DNA of 64,000 bases from Luteimonas wenzhouensis. GTDB taxonomy: Bacteria; Pseudomonadota; Gammaproteobacteria; Xanthomonadales; Xanthomonadaceae. The notes beneath the pieces are model-generated. The model did not search any database, was not told the DNA's origin, and worked only from the letters and a program-made list of their open reading frames with translations. Position 1 is the stretch's first letter, and every line of letters begins with the position of its first letter. The stretch spans positions 310,001-374,000 of the forward strand of contig NZ_VOHE01000003.1 of assembly GCF_007859305.1 (NCBI RefSeq), given 5' to 3'. Below are positions 30,954 to 40,221 of the stretch, piece by piece. The position numbers and the translations under genes were made by a program.

Positions 30954-33131
30954 ATGACTTCCGGTGAGTCCGCGCTGATCCAGCCCGTGTCCACGTCCGA
31001 CGCCGACGTGCCCGGCTATGTGCTCGAGTTCGAGCGCGCCGCCTCGTACCTGCCCGAGGACCAGCGCGCGCTGCTGCGCCGCGCCTGGGCGGTGGGCGCG
31101 GCCGCGCACGCCGGCCAGACCCGCCGCTCCGGCGAGCCCTACATCACCCACCCGGTGGCGGTGGCCAAGGTGCTGGCCGACCAGAAGGTCGACGTCGAGA
31201 CCCTGGTCGCGGCGATCCTGCACGACACCATCGAGGACACCCCGCTCACCCGCGAGCAGCTCGCCGCGGAGTTCGGCGAGACCGTGGCCGAACTGGTCGA
31301 CGGCGTCACCAAGCTCGACAAGCTGCACTTCAGCAGCCGCCAGGAGGCGGCAGCCGAGAGCTTCCGCAAGATGATGCTGGCGATGGCGCGCGACCTGCGC
31401 GTGATCCTGATCAAGCTCAGCGACCGCTTGCACAACATGCGCACGCTCGGCGCGCAGCCGGCGCCGGCGCGCCAGCGCATCGCGCGCGAGACGCTGGAGA
31501 TCTACGCCCCCATCGCCCAGCGCCTGGGCATGAACCTGATCAAGGCCGAGCTGCAGGACCGCGGCTTCCACGCCCTGCATCCGCTGCGCCACCTGATCCT
31601 CGAGAAGCACATCCGCAGCCAGCCGATGGTGCGGCGCGAGGCGATGGCCAAGATCGAGGCCCAGCTGGCGCAGAGGCTCACCGCCGAGGGACTCGAATAC
31701 CGGCTGGTGAGCCGGGTCAAGTCGCCGTGGAGCATCTACAACAAGATGCGCAGCGAGGGGAAGACCTTCGCCCAGGTGATGGACGTGTTCGGGTTCCGGA
31801 TCGTGGTCCAGTCGGTGGGCGACTGCTACCGCGCGCTGGGCGTGGCGCACTCGGTCTACAAGCCGTTGGACGGGCGCTTCCGCGACTTCATCGCGATCCC
31901 CAAGGCCAACGGCTACCAGTCGCTGCACACGGTGCTGTTCGGCCCGTACGGCTCGCCGATCGAGGTCCAGATCCGCACCGAGGAGATGGACCTGATCGCC
32001 GAGCGAGGGATCGCCGCGCACTGGGCCTACAAGCACGGCATGGCCGCCAGCGGCGCCCAGGCGCGCGCGCATTCGTGGATCGCCAACCTGCTCGAGTCGC
32101 AGCGCGCCACCGGCTCGTCGCTGGAATTCCTGGAGAACGTCAAGGTCGACCTGTTCCCGGACGAGGTCTACCTGTTCACGCCCAAGGGCGACATCCTCGC
32201 CCTGCCGCGCAACTCCACCGCGCTCGACTTCGCCTACGCGGTGCATACCGACGTGGGCAACACCGCGGTGGCCGCGCGCGTGGACAAGAAGCTGGTGCCA
32301 CTGCGTACCAAGCTGGTGAGCGGGCAGTCGGTGGAGGTGGTCACCGCGAAGTCGGCGTTCCCCAAGCCGCAGTGGCTGGAAGTGGTGGTCACCGGCAAGG
32401 CGCGCACCGCGATCCGCGCCCAGCTCAAGCAGCTCGAGCACGAGGACGCGGTGACCCTCGGCCACCGCATGATCGACCGCGCGCTGGAGGATCTGGGCAC
32501 CTCGCTCGACCGGATCCCGCAGGCCCGGCTGGACGAGTTCCTCGGCGAACTGCGCTATCCGCGGCTGGAGGAACTGCTGGCCGACATCGCCCTGGGCAAC
32601 CGCATGCCGGCGCAGGTCGCGCTGGCCCTGGCGCAGAAGGAGCCGGCCGCCGCCGACGCGGCCCCGGGCGCGGCGCCGGTGCAGCGCCGCGGCGAACGGA
32701 TCCTGATCACCGGCCACGAGCGCGGCGTGATCAGCTTCGCGAACTGCTGCATGCCGATCCCGGGCGACGAGATCATGGGCTACCACACCGCCGGCAAGGG
32801 CATCGTGGTGCACCGGATGGACTGTCCCAACGTCGCCGACTACCGCAAGTCGCCCGACCGCTGGGTGGCGATCGGCTGGGACCGCGAGGTGATCGGCGAG
32901 TACCCGGTGGGGCTGGTGATCGAGACCGAGAACAAGCCCGGTTCGCTGGCCGAGGTGGCGGCGGCGATCGCCAAGGCCGAATCCAACATCGAGGGCGTGG
33001 AATACCTCGAGCGCGACGCCAACGTCGCCGTGATCCGCTTCTCGCTGGGTGTGCGCGACCGCACCCACCTGGCCGACGTGATCCGCCGCACCCGCCGCCT
33101 GGGCGTGGTCCACGGCGTGCGCCGCGCGTAG
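30954..33131 (+). CDS. spoT: Bifunctional (p)ppGpp synthetase/hydrolase
   Basis: A 725-residue RSH protein. The hydrolase HD motif HDTIEDT is intact (residues ~88-94), as are the synthetase motifs IAIPKANGYQSLHT and EVQIRTEEMD, so both activities are predicted. A TGS domain (~400-460, VDLFPDEVYLFTPKGD) and a C-terminal ACT domain (~650-725) follow, with the helical and zinc-finger-like region between (NCCMPIPGDEIMGY). It is of the SpoT type; ridA and recG follow. Confidence 0.98.
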   Translation: MTSGESALIQPVSTSDADVPGYVLEFERAASYLPEDQRALLRRAWAVGAAAHAGQTRRSGEPYITHPVAVAKVLADQKVDVETLVAAILHDTIEDTPLTREQLAAEFGETVAELVDGVTKLDKLHFSSRQEAAAESFRKMMLAMARDLRVILIKLSDRLHNMRTLGAQPAPARQRIARETLEIYAPIAQRLGMNLIKAELQDRGFHALHPLRHLILEKHIRSQPMVRREAMAKIEAQLAQRLTAEGLEYRLVSRVKSPWSIYNKMRSEGKTFAQVMDVFGFRIVVQSVGDCYRALGVAHSVYKPLDGRFRDFIAIPKANGYQSLHTVLFGPYGSPIEVQIRTEEMDLIAERGIAAHWAYKHGMAASGAQARAHSWIANLLESQRATGSSLEFLENVKVDLFPDEVYLFTPKGDILALPRNSTALDFAYAVHTDVGNTAVAARVDKKLVPLRTKLVSGQSVEVVTAKSAFPKPQWLEVVVTGKARTAIRAQLKQLEHEDAVTLGHRMIDRALEDLGTSLDRIPQARLDEFLGELRYPRLEELLADIALGNRMPAQVALALAQKEPAAADAAPGAAPVQRRGERILITGHERGVISFANCCMPIPGDEIMGYHTAGKGIVVHRMDCPNVADYRKSPDRWVAIGWDREVIGEYPVGLVIETENKPGSLAEVAAAIAKAESNIEGVEYLERDANVAVIRFSLGVRDRTHLADVIRRTRRLGVVHGVRRA

Positions 33132-33195
33132 CGGGGCCGGGGCTCGGCCGGCGCGCGACCTATAATCGGACGCATCCACGCACAGGAGACGCGCG

Positions 33196-33579
33196 ATGCC
33201 CCGTACCCCGATCCAGACCGAGCGCGCGCCTGCCGCGATCGGCCCCTATTCCCAGGCCACGCGGGCCGGCTCGATGGTGTTCCTGTCCGGACAGATCCCG
33301 CTCGATCCGGCCACCGGCGAAGTCGTCCCCGGCGGCATCGAGGAACAGGCGCGGCGCGCGTTCGACAACCTCAAGGCGGTGGCCGAGGCCGCCGGCGGCT
33401 CGCTCGCCGACGTGGTGCGCCTGGGCCTGTACCTGACCGACCTGTCGCAGTTCGCCGCGGTCAACGCAGTGATGGCCGGGTATTTCGAGGCGCCGTATCC
33501 CGCGCGCTCGACCATCGAGGTGTCCGCACTGCCCAAGGGCGTGCTGTTCGAGGTCGACGCGATCATGGTGACCGGCTGA
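33196..33579 (+). CDS. ridA: RidA family enamine/imine deaminase
   Basis: A 127-residue YjgF/RidA protein that hydrolyses reactive 2-aminoacrylate and other enamines released by PLP enzymes. The start PRTPIQTERAPAAIGPYSQA is typical, and the conserved Arg in YPARSTIEVSALP is present. A perfect -10 TATAAT lies at 33161-33166, without a recognisable -35, and AGGAGA precedes ATG 33196. spoT-ridA-recG is a common order in this lineage. Confidence 0.97.
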   Translation: MPRTPIQTERAPAAIGPYSQATRAGSMVFLSGQIPLDPATGEVVPGGIEEQARRAFDNLKAVAEAAGGSLADVVRLGLYLTDLSQFAAVNAVMAGYFEAPYPARSTIEVSALPKGVLFEVDAIMVTG

Positions 33580-33591
33580 CCGCGCGTCGGG

Positions 33592-35691
33592 ATGGCCAGG
33601 CCCGCCCCCGTGCTGGCCGCCGCCGGCGACCGTCCGCTGACCACCCTGCCGGGCGTGGGCCGGGTGATGGCGGAAAAGTTCGCCGCGCGCGGGCTGACCA
33701 CGGTCCAGGACCTGTGGCTGCACCTGCCGCGCCAGTACGAAGACCGCACCCGCATCACGCCGTTGCCTGAGCTGCAGCCGGGCGTGGCGGCGCAGGTGGA
33801 AGGGCGGGTCGAAGCGGTCGAGCGCGGTTTCCGTTACCGGCCGCTGCTGCGGGTGGCGATCGGCGACGGGTCGCGCGCCACCCTGGTGCTGCGCTTCTTC
33901 CACTTCCGTTCGCAGCAGGTCAACCAGTTCCGGATCGGCGCGCGGGTGCGCGCCTACGGCACGCCGCGCATCGGGCAACAGGGGCTCGAGATCGTGCATC
34001 CCAGCTACCGGGTGCTGGACGAGGGCGAGGCGGGCGAACTCGGCGACGCGCTCGACCCGGTCTATCCCGCGGTCGAGGGCGTGGGGCCGGGCACGCTGCG
34101 GCGCCTGGTCGCGCAGGCGCTCGAGCAACTGCCGCCCGCGGAGGAGCTCGAGCTGCTGCCGCCAGGCTGCCTGCCGGACCAACTGCCGTCGCTGCGCGAT
34201 GCGCTGCTCACCCTGCACCGCCCGCCGCGCGATGCCGACGTCGGTGCGCTGCTCGCCGGACGGCATCCGGCGCAGCGCCGGCTGGCGCTGGAGGAGCTGT
34301 TGGCCCACCACCTGAGCCTGCGCCGCCAGCGCATCGCCCTGCAGGCGCACGCGGCGCCGGTGCTGGTCGACGACGGCGGCCGGGTGGACGCGCTGCTGGC
34401 CTCGCTGCCGTTCGCGCTCACCGGCGCCCAGAAGCGGGTGTTCGGGGAGATCCGCGCCGACCTGGCCCGGCCCTCGCCGATGCTGCGCCTGGTCCAGGGC
34501 GACGTGGGCAGCGGCAAGACCGTGGTCGCGGCGCTGGCCGCGCTGCTGGCGATCGGCAGCGGCCGCCAGGCGGCGCTGATGGCGCCGACCGAACTGCTGG
34601 CCGAGCAGCACCTGGCGAACCTGCGCGCCTGGCTCGAGCCGCTGGGCGTGCGCGTGGCGTGGCTGGCCGGCAAGGTCATCGGGCGCGCGCGCAGCCAGGC
34701 GCTGGCCGACGTCGCCAGCGGCGCCGCGCAGCTGGTGGTGGGCACCCACGCGTTGATGCAGCAGGGCGTGGTGTTCGCCGACCTGGCGCTGGCGATCATC
34801 GACGAACAGCACCGGTTCGGCGTGCACCAGCGCCTGGCACTCCGGGACAAGGGCGCGCAGGGCGGCCGCGTGCCGCACCAGCTGGTGATGACCGCCACCC
34901 CGATCCCGCGCACGCTGGCGATGGCGGCCTACGCCGACCTCGACGTCTCGGCGATCGACGAGTTGCCGCCCGGCCGCACTCCGGTGCAGACCGTGGTGCT
35001 CGGCGCGTCGCGGCGGCCGGAGCTGATCGAGCGCATCCGCGCCGCCTGCGCGGAAGGGCGCCAGGCGTACTGGGTGTGCACGCTCATCGACGAGAGCGAC
35101 GAGGTCGTCGCCCAAGCCGCGCAGACCACCTGGGAGCAGCTCACCGCCGCGCTGCCGGAGCTGCGCGTGGGCTTCGTCCACGGACGGATGAAGGCGGCGG
35201 AGAAGCAGGCGACGATGCTCGCGTTCAAGCGCGGCGAACTCGACCTGCTCGTCGCCACCACCGTGATCGAGGTGGGCGTGGACGTGCCCAATGCCTCGCT
35301 GATGATCATCGAGAACGCCGAGCGCCTCGGCCTGTCGCAGCTGCACCAGCTGCGCGGGCGGGTGGGGCGGGGCAGCGCGGCTTCGAGCTGCGTGCTGCTC
35401 TACCAGCCGCCGCTGTCGCAGATGGCCCGGCAGCGGCTGGAGACCATGCGTTCGACCAGCGACGGTTTCGTGATCGCCGAGAAAGACCTGGAACTGCGCG
35501 GCCCGGGCGAGCTGCTCGGCACCCGCCAGACCGGCCTGGCCGAGTTCCGGATCGCCGACCTGGCCCGCGATGCCGACCTGCTGCCCGAGGTGCACCGCAT
35601 CGGCGAGTCGCTGGCGGCACGGGCCCCGGAGGTCGCCGACCGCCTGGTCGACCGCTGGATCGGCGGCGCGGCGCGCTACGCCGCGGCCTGA
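33592..35691 (+). CDS. recG: ATP-dependent DNA helicase RecG
   Basis: A 699-residue helicase that remodels stalled forks and branched DNA. The wedge domain with an OB fold is N-terminal (~1-150). Helicase motifs follow: GDVGSGKTVVAA (Walker A), IIDEQHRFGVHQR (DEQH box), TATPIPRTLA, and QLRGRVGRG (motif VI). The gene begins 12 bp after the ridA stop, so the two are probably co-transcribed. Confidence 0.98.
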   Translation: MARPAPVLAAAGDRPLTTLPGVGRVMAEKFAARGLTTVQDLWLHLPRQYEDRTRITPLPELQPGVAAQVEGRVEAVERGFRYRPLLRVAIGDGSRATLVLRFFHFRSQQVNQFRIGARVRAYGTPRIGQQGLEIVHPSYRVLDEGEAGELGDALDPVYPAVEGVGPGTLRRLVAQALEQLPPAEELELLPPGCLPDQLPSLRDALLTLHRPPRDADVGALLAGRHPAQRRLALEELLAHHLSLRRQRIALQAHAAPVLVDDGGRVDALLASLPFALTGAQKRVFGEIRADLARPSPMLRLVQGDVGSGKTVVAALAALLAIGSGRQAALMAPTELLAEQHLANLRAWLEPLGVRVAWLAGKVIGRARSQALADVASGAAQLVVGTHALMQQGVVFADLALAIIDEQHRFGVHQRLALRDKGAQGGRVPHQLVMTATPIPRTLAMAAYADLDVSAIDELPPGRTPVQTVVLGASRRPELIERIRAACAEGRQAYWVCTLIDESDEVVAQAAQTTWEQLTAALPELRVGFVHGRMKAAEKQATMLAFKRGELDLLVATTVIEVGVDVPNASLMIIENAERLGLSQLHQLRGRVGRGSAASSCVLLYQPPLSQMARQRLETMRSTSDGFVIAEKDLELRGPGELLGTRQTGLAEFRIADLARDADLLPEVHRIGESLAARAPEVADRLVDRWIGGAARYAAA

Positions 35692-35850
35692 CCCCCGCCG
35701 CGCACGCGGCCCGCGCCGGCCGACCCGGGAACGCGCGGACCCGGCCGGACGGGAGCGGCGGAACCGGGCAGGCGTGGGCCCGGGTCCGCGGTGGCGCCCC
35801 GCCGGCCGCCGGAACGGGGACAATGGACCGCCCGACGCCGGATTCCGTCC

Positions 35851-36819
35851 ATGTCCGACCCCATCCCCCTGCTGATCGACACCGACCCGGGCGTCGACGA
35901 CGCCCTCGCCCTGCTGATGGCCTTCGACGATCCCGCCCACCGCGTGGTCGGCCTGACCGTGTCGGCCGGCAATGTCGGCCTGGAGCACACCGTGGCCAAT
36001 GCGCTGAAGCTGTGCGAAGTGGCCGGTCGCGCGGACGTGCCGGTCTTCGCCGGCTGCGCGGCGCCGCTGCTGCATCCGGCGCCGGACGCGGCCGAGGTCC
36101 ACGGTCGCGACGGCTTCGGCGACGTCGGCTACGTGCCGGCCGCGCGCGCGGCGCAGGACGAGCACGCGGCGCTCGCGATCCTGCGCCTGTCGCACGAGCA
36201 TGCCGGGCGCCTGGTGCTGGTCGCGCTGGGTCCGCTGACCAACCTGGCGCTTGCGCTCTCGCTCGACCCCGGCCTGCCGCGGAGGATCGCGCGCCTGGTG
36301 GTGATGGGCGGCGCGGTGACCGCGCGCGGCAACGTCACCTCGGCGGCGGAATTCAACATCCACTTCGACCCCGAGGCGGCTCGGATCGTGTTCCGCGCCT
36401 TCCCGCGCTTCGACCTGGCCGACTGGGAGGCGACCGTCGCCCACGGGCTGCCGCACGCCGAGGCGGAAGGCTGGCTGGCCGCCGACACCCCGCAGGCGCG
36501 CTTCTACGAGGCGATCTCGCGCCGGACCCGGCGCTGGTCCGCCGACCGCCGCGGCGACCGCTGGTACCTGGCCGACCCGCTGGCCATGGCCTGGGCGCTG
36601 GAGCCCGAGGGGGCGGCGGAACTGGCCGAGCGCCCGGTCGAGGTCTGCCTGGAGCACGGTCCGGCGCGGGGGGCGACGGTGGTGGACTGGAACCGCCAGC
36701 TGGGCGTGCCGGACAACGCCCGGATCCTGCTGCGCTACGACCAGGCCCGGTTCGAGGCGCGGGCCCGGGTGGCGCTGGCGGCCGAGGGCGGCTTGCGGCG
36801 CCGGCCCCCGACGGGCTAG
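35851..36819 (+). CDS. Nucleoside hydrolase (inosine-uridine preferring type)
   Basis: A 322-residue enzyme that splits ribonucleosides to base and ribose. The Ca-binding signature DTDPGVDDALAL is at the N-terminus, VMGGAVTARGNVTSAAEFNIH in the middle region forms the ribose site (written in two parts here: VMGGAVTARGN and AEFNIHFDPEAA), and ADPLAM near the C-terminus supplies the last Asp ligand. Which nucleosides it prefers cannot be told. It stands alone between recG and rpmE2. Confidence 0.93.
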   Translation: MSDPIPLLIDTDPGVDDALALLMAFDDPAHRVVGLTVSAGNVGLEHTVANALKLCEVAGRADVPVFAGCAAPLLHPAPDAAEVHGRDGFGDVGYVPAARAAQDEHAALAILRLSHEHAGRLVLVALGPLTNLALALSLDPGLPRRIARLVVMGGAVTARGNVTSAAEFNIHFDPEAARIVFRAFPRFDLADWEATVAHGLPHAEAEGWLAADTPQARFYEAISRRTRRWSADRRGDRWYLADPLAMAWALEPEGAAELAERPVEVCLEHGPARGATVVDWNRQLGVPDNARILLRYDQARFEARARVALAAEGGLRRRPPTG

Positions 36820-36822
36820 ACT
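36793..36822 (+). promoter_or_regulatory. Candidate promoter of rpmE2
   Basis: TTGCGG (36793-36798), an 18-bp spacer and TAGACT (36817-36822) end about 35 bp upstream of the ATG. The -35 lies inside the end of the nucleoside hydrolase gene. Confidence 0.45.
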
Positions 36823-36857
36823 AGCGCGCTTACCCCGCGAATTTCCGGTGCCCGCCC

Positions 36858-37106
36858 ATGAAGGCCGACATCCATCCCGATTACCGCGAAGTCGTCTTCC
36901 AGGACGTGACTTCCGATTTCAAGTTCCTGACCCGTTCCACGCTGGCCGCCTCCGCCAAGGAGACGATCAAATGGGAGGATGGCAACGAGTACCCGCTGAT
37001 CAAGGTCGAAGTGTCCTCGGCGACGCATCCGTTCTACACCGGCCAGAACAAGATCGTCGACACCAGCGGCCGCATCGACAAGTTCAAGCGCCGCTACGCG
37101 AAGTAA
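36858..37106 (+). CDS. rpmE2: 50S ribosomal protein L31, type B
   Basis: An 82-residue ribosomal protein starting [16 protein letters not shown] and ending RRYAK. It contains no cysteine, so it is the zinc-independent (C-minus) L31 form that replaces the zinc-binding form when zinc is scarce in bacteria having both. No Zur-like operator is evident upstream. Confidence 0.98.
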   Translation: MKADIHPDYREVVFQDVTSDFKFLTRSTLAASAKETIKWEDGNEYPLIKVEVSSATHPFYTGQNKIVDTSGRIDKFKRRYAK

Positions 37107-37146
37107 GCGCGCGCCCGGCGCGCTGCGCCACACGCGCCGCCGCAGC

Positions 37147-37182
37147 CACCACGGCCGCCCCAGGGCGGCCGTGGTGCTTTCT
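37147..37182 (+). terminator. Rho-independent terminator of rpmE2
   Basis: A 13-14-bp perfect stem (CACCACGGCCGCC / GGCGGCCGTGGTG) with a tiny loop lies 40 bp after the stop and is followed by CTTTCT. Confidence 0.8.
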
Positions 37183-37212
37183 GCGACCGTGCCCACCGAC
37201 CGCGCTGCCCGC

Positions 37213-37289
37213 GTAGGAGCGGCTTCAGCCGCGACCGGCGTGGCGCAGAACCAGCCGAAGCGCGCGGTCGCGGCTGAAGCCGCTCCTAC
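37213..37289. repeat. Inverted pair of GTAG-headed REP-like palindromes
   Basis: A 24-bp sequence starting GTAGGAGCGGCTTCAGCC (37213-37236) occurs again in perfect inverted orientation at 37266-37289, separated by 29 bp. Each arm carries its own short palindrome (GCGGCT-TC-AGCCGC). This head-to-tail design with a GTAG tetranucleotide matches the REP/SMAG repeats described in Stenotrophomonas and relatives, mobilised by RAYT transposases. It sits between rpmE2 and nadC. Confidence 0.85.
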
Positions 37290-37319
37290 GGGGGCCGGCC
37301 AACGCGCCGCAGGGCCCGC

Positions 37320-38189
37320 TCAGCCCAGCTTGAGCGACAGGTCGATCGCGCGGACGTGCTTGGTCAGCCCGCCGATGGAAATGAAGTCCACGCCATCGGC
37401 GGCGATCGCGGGCAGGCCGTCGAACTCGACGCCACCCGAGACCTCCAGCGGGATCCGCCCGGCGAACGGCGCGCCGCGGGCGATGGCGACCGCCTCGCGC
37501 CGCATGCCCGGATCGAAGTCGTCGATCAGCACCCGGTCGCAGCCTTCGGCCAGCGCTTCGCGCAGTTCGTCGAGCGTTTCCACTTCCACCACCAGCGGCA
37601 GCTCGGGCCGCGCTGCGCGTGCGGCGCGGATCGCCCCGGCGACCGAGCCGAACGCGCGCACGTGGTTCTCCTTGAGCATCACCGCGTCGAACAGGCCGAT
37701 CCGGTGGTTGTGGCCGCCGCCCACGCGCACCGCGTACTTCTGCGCGTGGCGCAGGCCGGGCAGGGTCTTGCGGGTGTCGAGGATGCGCGTGCCGGTGCCG
37801 CGCACGGTCTCCACGTGCGCCGCGGTGGCGGTGGCGGTGCCGCTCAGGGTCTGCATGAAATTGAGCGAGGTGCGTTCGGCGGTCACCAGCGCGCGCGCGC
37901 GCCCGTGCAGGACGGCGAGCACGGTCCCGGCCTCCACGCGCTGGCCTTCGGCCACCTGCCAGTCGATCCGCACCTGCGGGTCGAGCGCGCGATGGCAGGC
38001 GTCGAACCAGGGCCGGCCGCAGACCACGGCGGGTTCCTTGCACAGCAGCCGGGCACGCCCGGCGCGGTCGGGGAGCAGGGCGGCGGTGGCGTCGCCGTCG
38101 CCGATGTCCTCGGCCAGCGCGCGCGCCACGTCGGCCTCGACGATGGCCGGGTCGGGCGGGGCGAAGGCGGGAATCGTGGTTCCGGACAT
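37320..38189 (-). CDS. nadC: Nicotinate-nucleotide pyrophosphorylase (carboxylating)
   Basis: A 289-residue quinolinate phosphoribosyltransferase in NAD synthesis. Conserved segments: EDIGDGDATAALLP at the N-terminus, ERTSLNFMQTLSGTAT, DTRKTLPGLRHAQKYAVRVGG (in two parts: DTRKTLPGLR and QKYAVRVGGG), HNHRIGLFDAVMLKENH, and EVSGGV at the end of the barrel. The length is normal. Upstream on the same strand is the Trm112-like gene (51 bp). Confidence 0.97.
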   Translation of the reverse strand: MSGTTIPAFAPPDPAIVEADVARALAEDIGDGDATAALLPDRAGRARLLCKEPAVVCGRPWFDACHRALDPQVRIDWQVAEGQRVEAGTVLAVLHGRARALVTAERTSLNFMQTLSGTATATAAHVETVRGTGTRILDTRKTLPGLRHAQKYAVRVGGGHNHRIGLFDAVMLKENHVRAFGSVAGAIRAARAARPELPLVVEVETLDELREALAEGCDRVLIDDFDPGMRREAVAIARGAPFAGRIPLEVSGGVEFDGLPAIAADGVDFISIGGLTKHVRAIDLSLKLG

Positions 38190-38240
38190 GATCGGGGCGG
38201 ACGCCCGCGGGCGCGCCGCGCGCCTGCGGCAGTGGCGCGC

Positions 38241-38510
38241 TCAGCCGCGCGGGAAGTCGGGAACCTGCCCGGTGGCGATGCCTTCCTCGGCCAGCAGCAC
38301 CGGGATGCCGTCGTCGATCCGGTACACCAGGCGGCGGTCGCGGGTGACCAGCGCCTCGCGCAGCGGCTCGGCCTGCGGGCTGCCGTCCACGCGTTGCAGG
38401 GTGCCGGCCGCCACCGCCGCGTTGAGCGCGGCCAGCCCGGTGGCGTCGAGCAGGGCCAGCGGTTGCCGGGTCGCGGGGCAGACGAGGAGGTCGAGCAGCT
38501 TGCGGTCCAT
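38241..38510 (-). CDS. Trm112 family protein, without zinc ligands
   Basis: An 89-residue protein starting MDRKLLDLLVCPATRQPLAL and ending in IDDGIPVLLAEEG, the clear frame of the YcaR/UPF0434 (Trm112-like) family. Zinc-binding members have several Cys; here only one (in VCP) remains, and the second of the CPxC pair is replaced (CPAT). It has a Gly/Ala-rich insert in the middle. Function in bacteria is unknown. Confidence 0.9.
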   Translation of the reverse strand: MDRKLLDLLVCPATRQPLALLDATGLAALNAAVAAGTLQRVDGSPQAEPLREALVTRDRRLVYRIDDGIPVLLAEEGIATGQVPDFPRG

Positions 38511-38566
38511 GGCGGGAAGCGGCGTGGGCGAACCGCTAGAATACGTCTTTAGGCACGGGAGCAGCC

Positions 38567-39070
38567 ATGTCCGTCAATCCTGCCAGCCCGCTGGTCGGCG
38601 TCGTCATGGGGTCGCGGTCCGACTGGGGCACCATGCAGCACGCGGTGCAGAAGCTCGAGGCGCTCGGCATCGCGCATGAGGTGCGGGTGGTGTCGGCGCA
38701 CCGCACGCCCGACGTGCTGTTCGACTACGCGGCCACCGCGCAACAACGCGGGCTGCGCGCGATCATCGCCGGCGCCGGCGGCGCCGCGCACCTGCCGGGC
38801 ATGCTCGCGGCCAAGACCGCGGTGCCGGTGCTCGGCGTGCCGGTGCAGAGCCGCGCGCTCAACGGCCTGGATTCGCTGCTGTCGATCGTGCAGATGCCGG
38901 GCGGGATCCCGGTCGCGACCTTCGCCATCGGCCAGGCCGGCGCCGTCAACGCGGCCCTGTTCGCCGCCGCGATGCTCGCCGCCGACCACCCCGCGATCGC
39001 CGACGCGCTCGCCTCCTTCCGCCAGCGGCAGACCGACGAGGTGGCCGGCAACGACGACCCGCGCCGGTGA
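38567..39070 (+). CDS. purE: N5-carboxyaminoimidazole ribonucleotide mutase
   Basis: A 167-residue class I PurE that rearranges N5-CAIR to CAIR in purine synthesis. Motifs [26 protein letters not shown] and [13 protein letters not shown] are intact. A -10-like TAGAAT lies at 38537-38542. Its stop overlaps the purK start (GTGA), so PurE and PurK are translated together. Confidence 0.98.
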   Translation: MSVNPASPLVGVVMGSRSDWGTMQHAVQKLEALGIAHEVRVVSAHRTPDVLFDYAATAQQRGLRAIIAGAGGAAHLPGMLAAKTAVPVLGVPVQSRALNGLDSLLSIVQMPGGIPVATFAIGQAGAVNAALFAAAMLAADHPAIADALASFRQRQTDEVAGNDDPRR

Positions 39071-40221
39071 CCGCGGCCATGGACACGGTCGGGATCCTCG
39101 GCGGAGGGCAGCTGGCGCGCATGCTCGCCCTGGCCGCCGCGCCGCTCGGGCTGCGGGTGCTGGTGATGGACACCGTGGCCGACGCCTGCGCCGGGCAGTG
39201 CGCGCCGCTGCTGGTGGGCGACTACCGCGACGAGGCGGCGCTGGCCGAGTTCGCTGCGAAGGCCGGCGTGGCCACCTTCGACTTCGAGAACGTTCCCGCC
39301 GCCAGCGCCCAGTGGCTGGCGCGGCGCATCCCGGTGTACCCGGGGCCGGGCGCGCTCGCCGTGGCCCAGGACCGCCTGGCCGAGAAGACCCTGTTCCGCG
39401 AGCTCGGCATCCCGGTGCCGGACTTCGTCGACGTGCCCACGCGCGAAGCGCTCGAGGCGGCGGTGGCGCGCATCGGCACGCCCTGCATCCTCAAGACCCG
39501 GCGCCTGGGCTACGACGGCAAGGGCCAGTTCCGGATCCGCTCGACGGCCGACGTCGGTGCGGCGTGGGCCGCGCTCGGCGCGCAGGCGGCCGAGGTGGGC
39601 CTGATCCTGGAAGCCTTCGTGCCGTTCGAGCGCGAACTGAGCGTGGTCGCGGTGCGCGGCCGCGACGGCGATTTCCGCACCTGGCCGCTGACCGAGAACT
39701 GGCACGTCGACGGCGTGCTCTCCGCCAGCCTGGCGCCGGCGCGCTGCGAGCCCGCGATCGAGGCGCAGGCGCACGCGCATGCGCGTGCCCTGGCCGAGCG
39801 CCTGGACTACACCGGCGTGTTCGCGCTGGAGCTGTTCTGCCGCGACGGCGTGCTGCTGGCCAACGAGCTCGCCCCGCGCGTGCACAACTCCGGCCACTGG
39901 ACGATCGAGGGCGCCGAGACCTCGCAGTTCGAGAACCACCTGCGCGCGGTGCTGGGGCTGCCGCTTGGCGCCACCCGGATGATCGGCCATGCCTGCATGC
40001 TCAACTGGATCGGCGCGATGCCCGATCCGGCGCCGGTGCTGCGCGAGCCCGGCGGCCACTGGCACGACTACGGCAAGCAGGCGCGCGACGGGCGCAAGGT
40101 CGGCCACGCCACGCTGCGTGCGGACACGCCGCAGGCGCTGCAGGCCGCGCTCGAGCGCGTGGGCACGGCGCTGGAGCGGCAGGCCCAGGTGGCGCCGGTC
40201 ATCGAGCGCCTCGCCGGCTAG
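39067..40221 (+). CDS. purK: 5-(carboxyamino)imidazole ribonucleotide synthase
   Basis: A 384-residue ATP-grasp enzyme making N5-CAIR, the PurE substrate. [16 protein letters not shown] is the N-terminal signature; [12 protein letters not shown] and [15 protein letters not shown] are ATP-grasp and catalytic motifs. The start may be GTG 39067 (overlaps purE) or ATG 39079, four codons later. Its TAG stop shares the palindrome CTAG with the stop of the convergent gene at 40218. Confidence 0.97.
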   Translation: MTAAMDTVGILGGGQLARMLALAAAPLGLRVLVMDTVADACAGQCAPLLVGDYRDEAALAEFAAKAGVATFDFENVPAASAQWLARRIPVYPGPGALAVAQDRLAEKTLFRELGIPVPDFVDVPTREALEAAVARIGTPCILKTRRLGYDGKGQFRIRSTADVGAAWAALGAQAAEVGLILEAFVPFERELSVVAVRGRDGDFRTWPLTENWHVDGVLSASLAPARCEPAIEAQAHAHARALAERLDYTGVFALELFCRDGVLLANELAPRVHNSGHWTIEGAETSQFENHLRAVLGLPLGATRMIGHACMLNWIGAMPDPAPVLREPGGHWHDYGKQARDGRKVGHATLRADTPQALQAALERVGTALERQAQVAPVIERLAG

